From Platycnemis pennipes (Eukaryota; Arthropoda; Insecta; Odonata; Platycnemididae), in contig OW121853.1 in NCBI GenBank assembly GCA_933228895.1, positions 120,300,133 through 120,364,132 on the forward strand: a DNA stretch of 64,000 nucleotides, read 5' to 3'. The notes beneath the pieces were generated by a model. That model was not told the origin of the DNA and did not search any database. It was given only the letters and a program-made list of their open reading frames with translations. A program made the position numbers and the translations under genes. Each line of letters opens with the position of its first letter. The first letter of the stretch is position 1. Positions 33,230 through 43,799 of the stretch are shown piece after piece.

Positions 33230-34065
33230 TACATCTACACGATACCCTGCAAGCCACCGCGAGGGGGTGTGGCAGGGGGTGAAGATCTCCAAGCATGCAC
33301 TACTAACATGCAAACAAGCAACTATATTGTCTCATGTATCTTGATTGTTAGTATCTATAGTATTTAAGAGATTAATACATGCATCATGCACTACAGGATA
33401 CTCTAAAATATTTCCTTTACCTATCCCTTTGCTATGCTGCCTATTCTGGTCTCTTATAGTACGGGGGAAAAATGCCATTTTCAATCTATCGGTACGACAA
33501 TCTATCTCTCTAATCTTATATATCTGGTCGAACCTAGCATAATACGCTGGATTTTTTTAATATGTGCCTAACATTTTTAGTAAAGCTTTCCGATAGAAAT
33601 TTCTCTAATAGATTCAATCTGTACTTTAACCTACGCTCTAATAATGATTCCCACCCTAATTCTTGAATAAATTCTGAAACGCTACTCAACCTATCGTAAC
33701 ACCTTTTAACGAACCTAGCTGCTCTACGCTGCACACTGTCTAGTTCTCTGATCAACCCTAATTCATTCGGATCCCATACACTGGCTGCATACTCAAGGTG
33801 GGGCCGAACTAGTGAAAAGTAACATCGCTCTTTTGTCTTCTCATCACATTTCCCAAGTTCTCTTTTTGTAAATCCTAGCTTTCTCTTTGCTCGTTCGCAT
33901 ATTTCCCTTGTGTGTCTTCACCACGAGAAATCCTTCATGATTGCTACACCTAAATATCTTACGGTTTCAATGTTTTCGATCTTCGTGTTAGTAATTTTAT
34001 AGCATCGTTCTATCGAATTCTTCCTCCTCCAAAAATTAATAACTACACACTTTTTAAGGTTAAGG
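33230..34065 (-). mobile_element. CR1-like LINE subfamily A2, longest copy
   Basis: The minus strand starts with the TACATCTACACGATACCC tail and A2 hairpin. Going 5' there is a degenerate end of ORF2, an open stretch 33755-33534 (RELDSVQRRAARFVKRCYDR, then SEFIQELGWESLLERRLKYR), PHLEYAASVWDPNELGL near 33800-33760, KTKERCYFSLV, ERAKRKLGFTKREL and VRYLGV up to about 33950, and a KKCVVINF-like piece at 34065. These are the thumb and post-polymerase segments of CR1 reverse transcriptase. A frameshift follows SSVLC. Confidence 0.88.
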
Positions 34066-34659
34066 TTTATTAGGGCGGGGCCGGGGCAGATGTTGGATTT
34101 TAAGGGCCTGTGGTCCTCCGGCTTGTGTGATAGATAGTGCCCTTCATCCCTCGAAAATTACAGAAGTCGATGGCATCTCACACCCGTCCGCCGAATTCGC
34201 CAAACCACCTTTGATGGTCAGTCCCTTCATTCATTTGGTCCATCGAGAACATTATTCTCTCCTCCCTTGCCACGTCGAAAGCGTCCATCCCAGGCGGAAA
34301 CTATCCATTGCCATCCACTCCTGTTGCGTAAATTTACGCATTCTTTTTGCGGGCCCCCGTCTCCGATGAAAAATGTCGGTCGGTGAGGAAATAGCTATGG
34401 AAATGTTGACTCAATTCGCGCGGAGAAAATGCCTCCTGAATCGCCTCGCTTATCTCGAAGCCGCATCCGTCCGACTCGCTGCATGGCTTGTGTCCGAGAG
34501 TCAAATCAAGTGTTGTTTTTACCGTATAATTGTTCCCCGAACTAATTTTTTTGGTTTTTCTATACTTCCTTAGTATGGCAATAGCTTCTTTGTCTCCCGC
34601 ACAGTAGTGTGAAATGCTGCTGAAAATAATCTGCTCATCAACACAGAATAGTATTTTGG
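34066..34659. other. Unique sequence, nothing recognised
   Basis: It is moderately GC-rich around 34080-34500. The frames are short and carry no motif. Confidence 0.35.
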
Positions 34660-35285
34660 TACATCTACATCTACATAATACCCTGCAAGCCACCATAAAG
34701 GTGTGTGGCAGGTGGTGAATTCTCACCAAACTTGCACTACTTATTATGCATAAAAAAGTATTAGTATTTATAACCTCTTCTAAACTACACTATTTAAAAA
34801 AACAGCAAAGCAAACATGCAAAACATGCTGTTAGTTGGGTAAGCTTTAAGTGCTCATACCAACTTGCAGCTACCAATGTTATCCATTGCTACACTCGCAC
34901 CGGATATATTTAATGTTTTTCATATCCTAACTGTACGAGGAAAAAAGGACATTTTGAATCTGCCAGTTTGGCAATCAGTTTCTCTAACTTTGTGATTATG
35001 GTCCAGTCTACCATAGCAAGTTGGGGTCCGCAAAATATTTTGAACATAATCACTGAAAATATGGTCTTGGAATTTGTTTCAGAGATTAAATCTAAATTTC
35101 GACCTGCGATCTGACAATGATTCCCAATTTAATTCATTTAATAGACTGGTTAAGCTAATAAGGTTATCATACCGTCCCTTTACAAATCTTGCCGATCTTC
35201 GCTGCATACGTTCAAGTTCATTATTTAGACCGATTTCGTAGGGATCCCATACACTGGCAGCATATTCCAAATGAGGTCTAACAAA
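34660..35285 (-). mobile_element. CR1-like LINE family A, 5'-truncated copy
   Basis: The minus strand begins with a TACATCTACATCTACATAA tail and a well-kept hairpin. The ORF2 end runs up to MEYAASVWDPYEIGLNNELE at about 35270; the frame 35270-35079 is open for 63 residues. A short 3' UTR deletion lies near 34800. Confidence 0.88.
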
Positions 35286-36657
35286 GGAGTTGTTATTTTG
35301 GTATTTACTATAAAGATCCCGATCTGAAATCTTAACAAGTCTCTACATTTATAACTTGAATATAATGACGTTACAAATGATATCAATATTAATACATTAT
35401 TATTATATCCGTAGATACGTCAATTATTCACTTTATTATTCTGATGTTGGTAAGATAATTCATTCAAGGTTCAAAATAATGTAACTGCATAGTAATGGTG
35501 GCTATATTATACCTCCTCTTTATATTTTCTCATAAGTGCATAGCAATTTTCTACTCTATATTACCTACTCTTTATATTTTCTAGTAAGTGTTAATATGAA
35601 GAGGTTGGCTGGTAGAAGGAGGAGAGAAGAATCGAGTTGAGGGGCTGCGTTAAACCAATCCTAGGGTTGTTGACCCATGATGATGAAGTGCATAAAATGA
35701 TTAGAACCTGATTACATGCTTATTATGTGCCAGGAACATTTAATATCACCTGTTCCTCAGTGGCAGCAATGTAAAGGCCACTTTCAATCGACAATGTTTT
35801 GCCTAATAGCTACCACCATAGAGTAAGTATAATCTATACTTACTCTATTCTATTGCCAAAATGCCATGTATATAATTTGTAACCAGGGAAAGAACAAGAT
35901 CCGGAACACTTGCATAACGAGCGTGACCTAATACTTCTAATTTCTTTTGGACGTGTCAGGGTCCAGCGGTGAAAAGTATAATTTTCTTTAATAATGCCGT
36001 TGATGGTCGGAGGAAACTATAGCGGTTTTCCTCTACGCAATAAAATTTAATCCTTTCTTGAATTCGATGGGAGTCGAGGGGTTCCCAATGGGCTCTGCGT
36101 GGGCTTCACATAACCGGTGGGGAGGAAAGTGCCCGTGGTCTCTCTGAGGTGCGACGTTTATAATTTCATTGCGATCATCATACCGTTGCACGTGAAAAAA
36201 AACACCCACGAATATTCTTGCTGTTGGAGGATCAGAGCTAATGCATGTTGTTTTATCACCAAAAAATACACAGCCCACTCAACGGTTCCATGCCTCAGTA
36301 TATTTGTTTCTTTTTTTTCCATCGTTTTCTTAGACCGGGGATGGCTGGGTGGGTAATAACGGGTCCCGTGGCGCGTCCGGCCAAATCATGAGAGCGTGTT
36401 AAGGAACAGACTCAACAGCAGTCATTCCGAATTCCTCAGCCGCCGCCGACTCAGACAATGAGTATATTAGGGGGAGGCGATAAAAAATTAAGGACGGGAG
36501 AGAAAAACGAGAGGCCACCGTGTATCAAGTCTCGACCCGCTCGCTGCTTACCTTCTTAAATCACTCGCGACCACCTTATTGCTTCCCTTTCGTTTATCTA
36601 TGTACATGCATACATTTTAGTGCGTTGAACTCGATGTACATACCAAAGCTCTAAAAT
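35286..36657. other. Unique AT-rich sequence with small local repeats
   Basis: A local duplication of the phrase TTTATATTTTCT..TAAGTG occurs at about 35520 and 35570. A perfect hairpin, GAGTAAGTAT / ATACTTACTC, lies at 35821-35845. A trace of RTE-like family B is annotated separately. No gene was recognised. Confidence 0.4.
35598..35690 (+). mobile_element. RTE-like LINE family B, terminal fragment
   Basis: AAGAGGTTGGCTGGTAGAAG then GAATCGAGTTGAGGGGCTGC and AACCAATCCTAGGGTTGTTG match the last codons and 3' end of family B in plus orientation, followed by a GATGATGA tail. Confidence 0.8.
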
Positions 36658-36670
36658 CTATTTCTAATCA

Positions 36671-37004
36671 GGGGATCGGGTTGGTGTGGTGGCTAGAGTA
36701 CTGGCCTCCTATCCCGAGGGCCCGGGTTCGATTCCCGTTCTGGCAGATTTTTCAGTGGAAAACCGGTTACCACTTGAGTGCCTAGTGGAGGGCATTTCAA
36801 GTTCAGTACTGCGTCCGTCGGATGGGACGTTAAGCCGTGGTCCCCTTGGCGCCTGCCGTTAAGAGTAGGCTAATGCCGACGCCGAGTTTCTCTCTACCCT
36901 TACTCCGTTCCCTGAAAACTCCTACCATTACCCAATTATCCATCTATCCTATATGGCGCAAATGACCTCAGCTGTCGGTCGCCTCCCCTAAATAACCAAC
37001 CAAC
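36671..37004 (+). mobile_element. tRNA-derived SINE, family S2, full-length with target duplication
   Basis: The head starts GGGTTGGTGTGGTGGCTAGA (box A-like), then CTGGCCTCCTATCCCGAGGG and box B GGGTTCGATTCCCG at 36725-36738. The body includes the CCGTCGGATGGGACGTTAAG and AGTAGGCTAATGCCGACGCC phrases and ends in an AACC-rich tail. It is flanked by a 13 bp direct repeat, CTATTTCTAATCA (36658-36670) and CTATGTCTAATCA (37005-37017). This is the reference copy for the shorter S2 pieces at 13.1, 14.0, 52.5, 54.4, 55.5 and 61.2 kb. Confidence 0.88.
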
Positions 37005-37017
37005 CTATGTCTAATCA

Positions 37018-37455
37018 ATAGCTTTCATAAGTCGTTCCAAATGTTTCAAAGAAATCTTATAAAATACTTCGAGTCCAATCTATTTTACAACGAAGATAGA
37101 ATTATCAGAAGTCCCACATTTTAAAATCACGGAATATGAGATGCTACCGCATTGATTGATTCAAAATGTTTCGAGGTTTCTCGAACAAAAAGAGAGAATA
37201 TTGATTAGGTACGTATTTGTGTAGGTATTTAGTACTTAGAAAGGTTCATAACTATAGTAACGGATGCTGACTTAGTTAGTCCTTATGAAACTTATGTGAG
37301 AGATATTCTAGTGATTAAGCCAAAATGTTAAAATATTCCACGCAAATTATATTTCCTCGCGGTTTCTAACCATTTAGTTGCCCTTGTTTCTTGCGTACAC
37401 AAATAAAATGTTTATATTATCCTGTGTATTAACGTCTCTTTAGTCCATTATTAGC
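37018..37455. other. Unique AT-rich sequence, nothing recognised
   Basis: No shared repeat or coding frame. Confidence 0.4.
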
Positions 37456-37518
37456 GAGTATTCACTCCCTGTCACACTTTATCACGATGGCTTGCAGGAC
37501 ACTCTTTAGATGCTGATG
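37456..37518 (+). mobile_element. CR1-like terminus, decayed, about 60 bp
   Basis: AGTATTCACTCCCTGTCACAC ... GATGGCTTGCAGGACAC then TAGATGCTGATG correspond to the terminal hairpin and tail of family A with about eight changes. Confidence 0.55.
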
Positions 37519-39589
37519 CACAAGATAAAGTGAGCAAATATGCGTATCATATTTGGAATATAGATTATTCATATGTTCATCACAAAAGTACCGGAATAAC
37601 ACTTCCGTGGATGAGAGTTTTGTGGGTTTCTATGAACCACTAATCCTCGTAATGAAACTCGCTCGTGCATTGAGTGGACAATCCTTGTATTTCCCTCCCA
37701 GATTGTCGCTCCATGTCTAAGAATATGAAGAAAATTTATTCTTTAGACACGCATGGCATGTAGTATTCTTTTTTGACTACTTTTCAATTATTACTTTCTG
37801 TTGTTCTCCTTTCTCACGGCCTCTTTTATTTCTTCGGTAGATTTGGCGCCGATTCATGTTAATTTTTTTTAACTTTCGTCAATTTTTGCTGGGCATCTTT
37901 TCCCTTTCATCCTTCTCTCTTACACATAAGAAACACGATTCCTTATTACATTCTGAGAAACGGATAGGTAGGTTAGGAGGGAATGCCCCTGAAACTTTTA
38001 TTTGGGCATTCTTTCCAAGGAGGCAGTCGTGATGACATCGTCGTACAAATTCTTGGCGTAATTATTGACGCACGGAGCATGGAGATTATTGCTTTTCTTA
38101 GGGATACTTGTGCCTGGGACCCATTGGTAAGGAGGTCAAACCACGAGTGGCCAAGGGAAGACGTGTTTTTCTTCCACGCCGCTACCTTTGGGTCGCCCAC
38201 GACTGACTCACTTGAACTAACTCACCCAAGGGTATCAAATGAGTATCACTCTTCCCGGTAGCGATTATTGTTGAGGAAGCAGCGGGGGTGACGCCAACCG
38301 GAACTTCCTGTGAAGTCCGTTTTTAAGCCATGTCCCTTGTATCTGAAATGAGATTATCATTCGCTCTCACGCCGATATGGCGTGGATGCGTAAAATCTCC
38401 TGTGCTGAACAGGACGCGATCTGTTTTATTATTTCCGGTGTCTCACGGTCCTCAACTGAAGTTTGTGCAAACTGTTTGTATAAGCCATTCAAAACGTGTA
38501 TTAGAAGTGCAGTATCCAGGATCGATGACGCGATGATTGAAACACTATTGACGATATTTTGGTCCTTTATATTAGTACTTTAGACCATTGGATTGCATAC
38601 TTTAGTTTGATAGAGGAAAAAATTGGTTGCTGCATAGTTCTTTCCTTATATCAGCATTATGTTGTCGATCATCTTCCAGTCTGTTCTGAGCTCAGCATCG
38701 TCAATGCGTGAGACGTAATCGACAGCTATTATTACCAAAGAAAGTGTAGAGCAAATATTGTTGTAAATAATTAATTTAAATGAGTTATAAATAAACTGTA
38801 GGTTAGTAGCTTTTAAGGTACGCACTTACATTGTTAAGAGTTAGTCATGGTATCACTACACGAGGTATATGTATCTTTAAGTAAAGCATAATATATTATT
38901 ATTTGATGGTAGCCTTAAACAGGTTCTCCTTCAAGGCCACCTAAAATTACTCTACATTTGCTATTGAAATGTAATTTGTGTATGGAGTAATAAAAACTTA
39001 TTATGCTGTAGACTAAGTTCTCTGTGCACTCTACAGCCCCTTTTCCCTTACCTGTAGTTGCGCCGGCTTCTCAGGAGTGATTGATCTTGGGCTGAAGTGA
39101 GGGGTTAGGGTACATTTACATACAATACTGTTGTATACCTTTTTCACTCATGTATTAATTCAACACTCATAGTAATTTATGCTTAGTATTTATTTGCAGC
39201 ATATATTTCCAGTCAAATTCAACATACCGCAAAAAGGGACCGAAATACTTGGGCGATCCCGTCCTCCCGAAACCCTCGACAGCCGCCCCTGGGCAGTTTC
39301 CCCTTTTTCACGAATGTTTGTTCAGTATGCGTCCAATACTTCTCGTTCCTTTTCTTTCACCTTGATTCGAACACCACACCGTCTCACGTTTGTCGACTAT
39401 CCGCCATCACTCCCACACTCGTTCTTCCACTTCTTACTCCTCCTCCACCCTCTCCTCTTTTGTTTACCCCATTCTTGTCCCCCTCACATCTCCACCGACG
39501 CTCTTCCCCCACTCCTTCTCTCCTATTGCCGATTTGTTTATGTGGGGTGAATTAAATGTTTTGCCACAGCGCTTTTCCTCGGTTGAGAT
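37519..39589. other. Unique sequence, nothing recognised
   Basis: Frames at 37983-38261 (plus, 92 codons) and 39179-39550 (plus, 123 codons, Ser/Leu/His-rich in a pyrimidine tract) have no family motif. No shared repeats. Confidence 0.35.
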
Positions 39590-39725
39590 ATGGAGCAAAT
39601 AGTGAAGTGCCTGAAAGAGAAAAAATATATTTAAATTTGAATCTGGTTGGGTTATGGAGTGGAAAGCTGTGTCAAACCCGTCAAACCTATGTAAGGATTA
39701 TTGACTGATGACAATTATGATGCTG
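39590..39725 (+). mobile_element. RTE-like LINE family B, strongly decayed terminus
   Basis: A weak plus-strand match to the family B end: GTGAAGTGCCTGAAAGAGAA, then GAGTGGAAAGCTGTGTCAAA, a decayed ATTATTGACTGATGA tail. Confidence 0.45.
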
Positions 39726-40082
39726 ATTAATATAATACATTTCTTTTTTTTTATTCATTATTATTACTGATAAATATGATTTTTTACATTTTAATTTACT
39801 GTGAGCAGTTTAAAATTTTTTCTGTTTTATTTGAAGCGAGAAAGCATATATTTCTCATGTTTTTAACCTTACTAATTTTCCGCTTCCGGATCACACAGCA
39901 GCATTTTTAGCATTTGCTTGGTAGAATTATTATTTAGATACCACCTGAGATTAGATTTTTCTCATATTCTTCGTATTTCAATTTCATGCCTGGAAATTGA
40001 TTGGTAATGTAACTAAACTGCGATTTGAAAAATCACCAGTTTTAAGGATCATCTAAATCTAAGTTCTTAACTCAGACTAAAT

Positions 40083-40148
40083 GCCTGAGGCGGGATTTGA
40101 TCCCGGGAGCCTTCGGTTTCCGGGCTGGTGTTCCACCGACCTGGCTAC
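40083..40148 (-). mobile_element. tRNA-derived SINE head
   Basis: The minus strand reads TAGCCAGGTCGGTGGAACAC, CAGCCCGGAAACCGAAGGCT, then GGGATCAAATCCCGCC (box B-like), a tRNA-sized unit. No body or target duplication was identified. It lies 40 bp from the hAT-like element. Confidence 0.6.
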
Positions 40149-40190
40149 ATGCAGTTTCCGGCTTGGGCATGCATCATGCATGATTGAGGG

Positions 40191-40484
40191 CAGGAACGTA
40201 GCTAGAAATTTGCTTCAGAGGGGCGGTGGAGGGGGGGGGGGGGGGGGTAAGTCTTGCGTAACTTGAAACAAATCAGCCTTGCCCATTCAGTGCCGACTAT
40301 GTTACAAATATCTTCCCTTAATTTTCAGTGCTTGTTATTTAACTTTTACAATGCCCATACTTATCTCTCCTCACTACTAATTTCACGGCTAAAATGAGAG
40401 CAACAAAATTATTGGGGAAAAATTTCGTGAGGGGGGGAGGGGGGGGGCTGAAGCACCAGAAGCCCCTCCCTGGCTACGTGCCTG
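40191..40484. mobile_element. hAT-like MITE with internal poly-G
   Basis: The ends are CAGGAACGTAGCTAG (40191-40205) and, inverted, CAGGCACGTAGCCAG (40484-40470), matching at 13 of 15. Perfect 8 bp duplications, ATTGAGGG, lie at 40183-40190 and 40485-40492. CAGG-type ends with an 8 bp target duplication are the pattern of the hAT superfamily. Near both ends are G runs: 17 G at 40231-40247 and two shorter runs near 40430-40447. No transposase remains in the 294 bp. Confidence 0.82.
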
Positions 40485-40492
40485 ATTGAGGG

Positions 40493-41159
40493 AAATTTCA
40501 ATGAGTTAAACTTGTTCCTCTTTGTCCTCTTGGAATTTCTCATCCATATTTCGACTCGTGTCCCTAGAATAGAATAATTTCTTATTAGCAGAGAGGCACC
40601 CTATCGGTTAATATCGGCGCTCTCTCGTTCTGACCGTCCCAACTCCCCCCTCGGAACGACCCTGTCCGCTCGTGCTTTTCGATCCGCCGCACGAAGTCGA
40701 ACGCACACGCAGTTCGAGCGATCGCTACTTACGGTCGATAGGGACCGTTCGCTGGGGACCCCTCTCCCTTCCTCTCGCTATCGCTTCTGATTCGGTCCAC
40801 CTCCCCAGATATTTATTGCATTCACTCCCGGGACAGTTACTCGGGCGTACGTGCAGTCTCGCCCTCAGCTCGCTCGAGGGCCGGGGGATGGTGGGGGAGG
40901 GGGTGAAATAATGGGAGTGGGGTGGGTGGAGAAAATGATACCACCCTTGGCAACAGCACCCTTTCCTGCGCCCCTCAGACTTCCTTGTCGCGAACGCTAT
41001 CATTTCGGGCGGTGGAAATTTTGGACGTGATTTCTCACTTCCCTGCCTCGAAACTTGGAATGTTATGCCGACTTTTTCTATTCGGCCCAGCATGCATTCC
41101 TGGCTGGTTTTTAGCAATGTTTTTTCTACCAGGGCTACACGCACCCCTGTGAGTTTGAG
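40493..41159. other. Unique GC-rich sequence
   Basis: Positions 40620-41110 are CpG-rich and open for 139 codons on the minus strand (Arg/Pro/Ser-rich, no domain) and about 79 on the plus strand. A purine run lies at 40880-40935. Possible promoter or untranslated exon composition; no direct support. Confidence 0.35.
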
Positions 41160-41833
41160 AAGCTTCTACAGACAGTACAAAAATACCTAGTAAATCTATT
41201 TTCGGAGAAAGAATACCTCTCCTCCTAGCACTTACAAAATAAGTAATAATGAATTAACAAACGTGGAACCCATTAAATATCTTGGAATAAGACTAACACA
41301 TGATCTTTCCTGGGGTAAACACATACGTGAAATAATCGGTCAAGCGAATCGTAAACTGGGATTCATCAAAGAGTATTGGGTATCGTATCGTCACATTTAC
41401 CCAAAGAGTACTGGGTAAATGTGACGATCATATACGAGAAATCAGCTACCTTTCCCTTGTTAGACCTCATTTGGAATATGCTGCCAGTGTATGGGATCCC
41501 TACGAAATTGGTCTAAATAATGAACTTGAACGAGTGTAGCGAAGATCGGCAAGATTTGTAAAGGGACGGTACGATAACCTTATTAGCGTAACCAGTCTAT
41601 TAAATGAATTAAATTGGGAATTATTGCCAGATCGCAGGTTGAAATTGAGACTTAATCTCTTAAGCAAATTCTTAGACCATATTTTCAGTGATGATGTTAA
41701 AAATATTTTGCGAACCCCAACTTACTATGGTAGACTGGACCATAATCACAAAATTAGAGATTGATTGCCGATCTGACAGATTCAAAATGTCCTTTTTTCC
41801 TCGTACAATTGGATATATGAATAACGGTAAATA
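41160..41833 (+). mobile_element. CR1-like LINE family A, copy reaching far 5' but lacking its 3' end
   Basis: Going 3', the copy shows VEPIKYLGIRLTHDLSWGKH (41267-41326) and QANRKLGFIKEYW, then a local 42 bp palindrome, LVRPHLEYAASVWDPYEIGL (about 41458-41517) and the NWELLPDRRLK and RTPTYYGRLDH segments, ending at GYMNNGK about 41830. The stop codon, 3' UTR and tail are absent. Several frameshifts. The YLGI...SW and LGF segments place family A in the CR1 group. Confidence 0.88.
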
Positions 41834-41892
41834 AAAGAATAGGTCAAAGATATAAGAGGATAAAAGAATAGGTTAACTCCAAGGTTTTTTTT

Positions 41893-42110
41893 TGGCTGGT
41901 GACATTTGAGCTCACCAAAGGGCAACGGCGTGTGAAATTCACACATCACGGTAGGCTGGCAAATTCCTTCCTCTCAATCGCCATTGCTTTCCCTGTAATT
42001 TCTGGTTCTGCTTAGGTTTGGCTGGACAAACCGAAAGGCCTCTTCCGAGGTTCAAATTTGGGGCCTCTGATCAGCTGCTCGACGCTCTACCCACTGGGCT
42101 GCCATGCTAG
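41893..42110 (-). mobile_element. tRNA-derived SINE, family S1, diverged
   Basis: The minus-strand head, CAGCCCAGTGGGTAGAGCG, then TCGAGCAGCTGATCAGAGG and a box B-like CCAAATTTGAACCTCGG, is followed by a body ending in the TGTGTGAATTTCACACGCCG and GGTGAGCTCAAATGTCACC phrases that align with the S1 copy at 63319. Confidence 0.65.
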
Positions 42111-43799
42111 GAAGGTCAAAGTTATCGTCTATTTTGTAATTGCAGTAAACAACAATGAAACGATTAACGGTCTTATACTTTCGAAGTTAGTTCAGGATAT
42201 TGATATGGCAGCTTTCTAGTGTTATTGAGCAAATTTTATTTATTTATTATTGTGAAATGTAACAGAGTTGATGAAAATTCGATAATTTTCCAGGGGTGGT
42301 AGAACACATTTTTACAACTCAAGACACAGCAACTGGAAATGTTAGAAACCACTGGTTTATTGGAAGAGAATGAGATGGATATGAGAAATGAAAGAAGATA
42401 TGAAGTACGCCTAAGTAGGAGATAGATGTACTGTGGGAAAGGGGTATTTAGAGATAATAGGGGGGGGGGGGAGTAATATATAAGAATTCTATCCAACTCA
42501 ACAGTAACCGGCAGGGCACCAAACAATAGTATAATTTACTGAGGAAAAAACCTCCGTGAGGTCATAACGGCTGACTTTTTCTTTGGAATGCTTTGCAGGG
42601 CCTCTTGGGTCTCTCCGTCAACTTGTCCCGTCCAGGACAGCGTACCAATGCGCCTTGCGTCACGTTTTTATCCTCCTCGTCGCGGCTGTTTGCTCAGAGA
42701 TGTCCTCGGCTCGCAAATAAAAAAAAATTAATAATATTTCCGCCGCCTGCATTATTCATGCGTCCGCTCCGACACCTCCGCATGTCGTGTAATCCATCTC
42801 ACTCGGGAAACAAATGACCCCCGAAAATAGGAATTCCTCCTCCCGAAGGAATCCGCAGACTCACGACCGAAAAGTGGCCGTTCCACTTCTATCGTCTTTA
42901 AGCGAATAAATATTGACCCTTGGAGGAGAGGGAGAGAGCGTTTGCTCCTCAGTTCTCATTCGAGTGGTCCGGGAAGAAAAAATTCTTGAGAGCGATGGGA
43001 GGCCGTCTTCTCCGGCAAGCCTGCTTTTGAGGATGTCGCCTTCTTCCATCCCTTCCGAGAAAAAGACAAGATATTTGTTCTCGTTTCGCTTATTGGCTCT
43101 CTTAGCTGAATGTGGATTCGAGAGGTGTTCCTTTTTTTTCGTATGTTTCGCCTTCACCGAGATGAATCGCTTCAACTTTCTGACCTCGCCGGTCGCTCTA
43201 ATCTGCATAATACCGCTGGATTTCTCCCTTTGAACGCTAACAAGTGGCGATGGGGGAGAAAATTGGCGGAGATAATTTATATTGCGTGACTAGCGTGATT
43301 TTTTATCAACGTAAAAATTACGTCATTTTGGGGAGTGGAAATACGCGCTAGGCATAGAAATCTTCTCGTTAAAAAAAAGTCTCTGCTCCGATATGCCGAA
43401 AAAGTTTTGAAATATGGTGTCCTAAATTTGATTTAAATGAGAATTTTTTTTCATTCATGAGAGATTGGTATTTTATTTTGATCCAACCGGCATTGTTGCG
43501 TCACGAGCAGCTTAGAGGAAATGTGTTCACGTTAACATTCTTCCATCTTGACACATCTTACCCCAGTAACCATAAGATCCCGATTATCCGTGAACCCTTT
43601 ACCAGTAATTAGCACGGGAAATCGGAAGTTTACTGTGTACGCCGGGAGAGATTTGCATTTCATATCTACATGTCTGACTTCTTTATCAGGGGAAATAAAA
43701 ATCCGAGGGAAAACTCACGGATATCTAGAAAATATGGTTGGGGAAAATAACCTTTTGATTTGCAAGGAGCCTTGAATACGTCGTGGTTCATACAAAAAC
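42111..43799. other. Unique sequence, mixed composition
   Basis: A G run (13 G) lies near 42462-42474. Positions 42560-43230 are moderately GC-rich and open on both strands (106 and 115 codons) without a domain. No shared repeats. Confidence 0.35.

Noticed and set aside
36671..36745. True tRNA gene
   Set aside because: A and B boxes are good, but a long shared body, an AACC tail and a 13 bp target duplication show that it is a SINE. The other tRNA-like units have similar heads or mismatched stems.
39179..39550. 123-codon Ser/Leu/His-rich frame as a secreted or coding exon
   Set aside because: It lies in a pyrimidine-rich tract (C and T runs), which generates such frames without selection.
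42462..42474. G run as the centre of another hAT-like MITE
   Set aside because: No CAGG-type ends and no 8 bp duplication were found around it.
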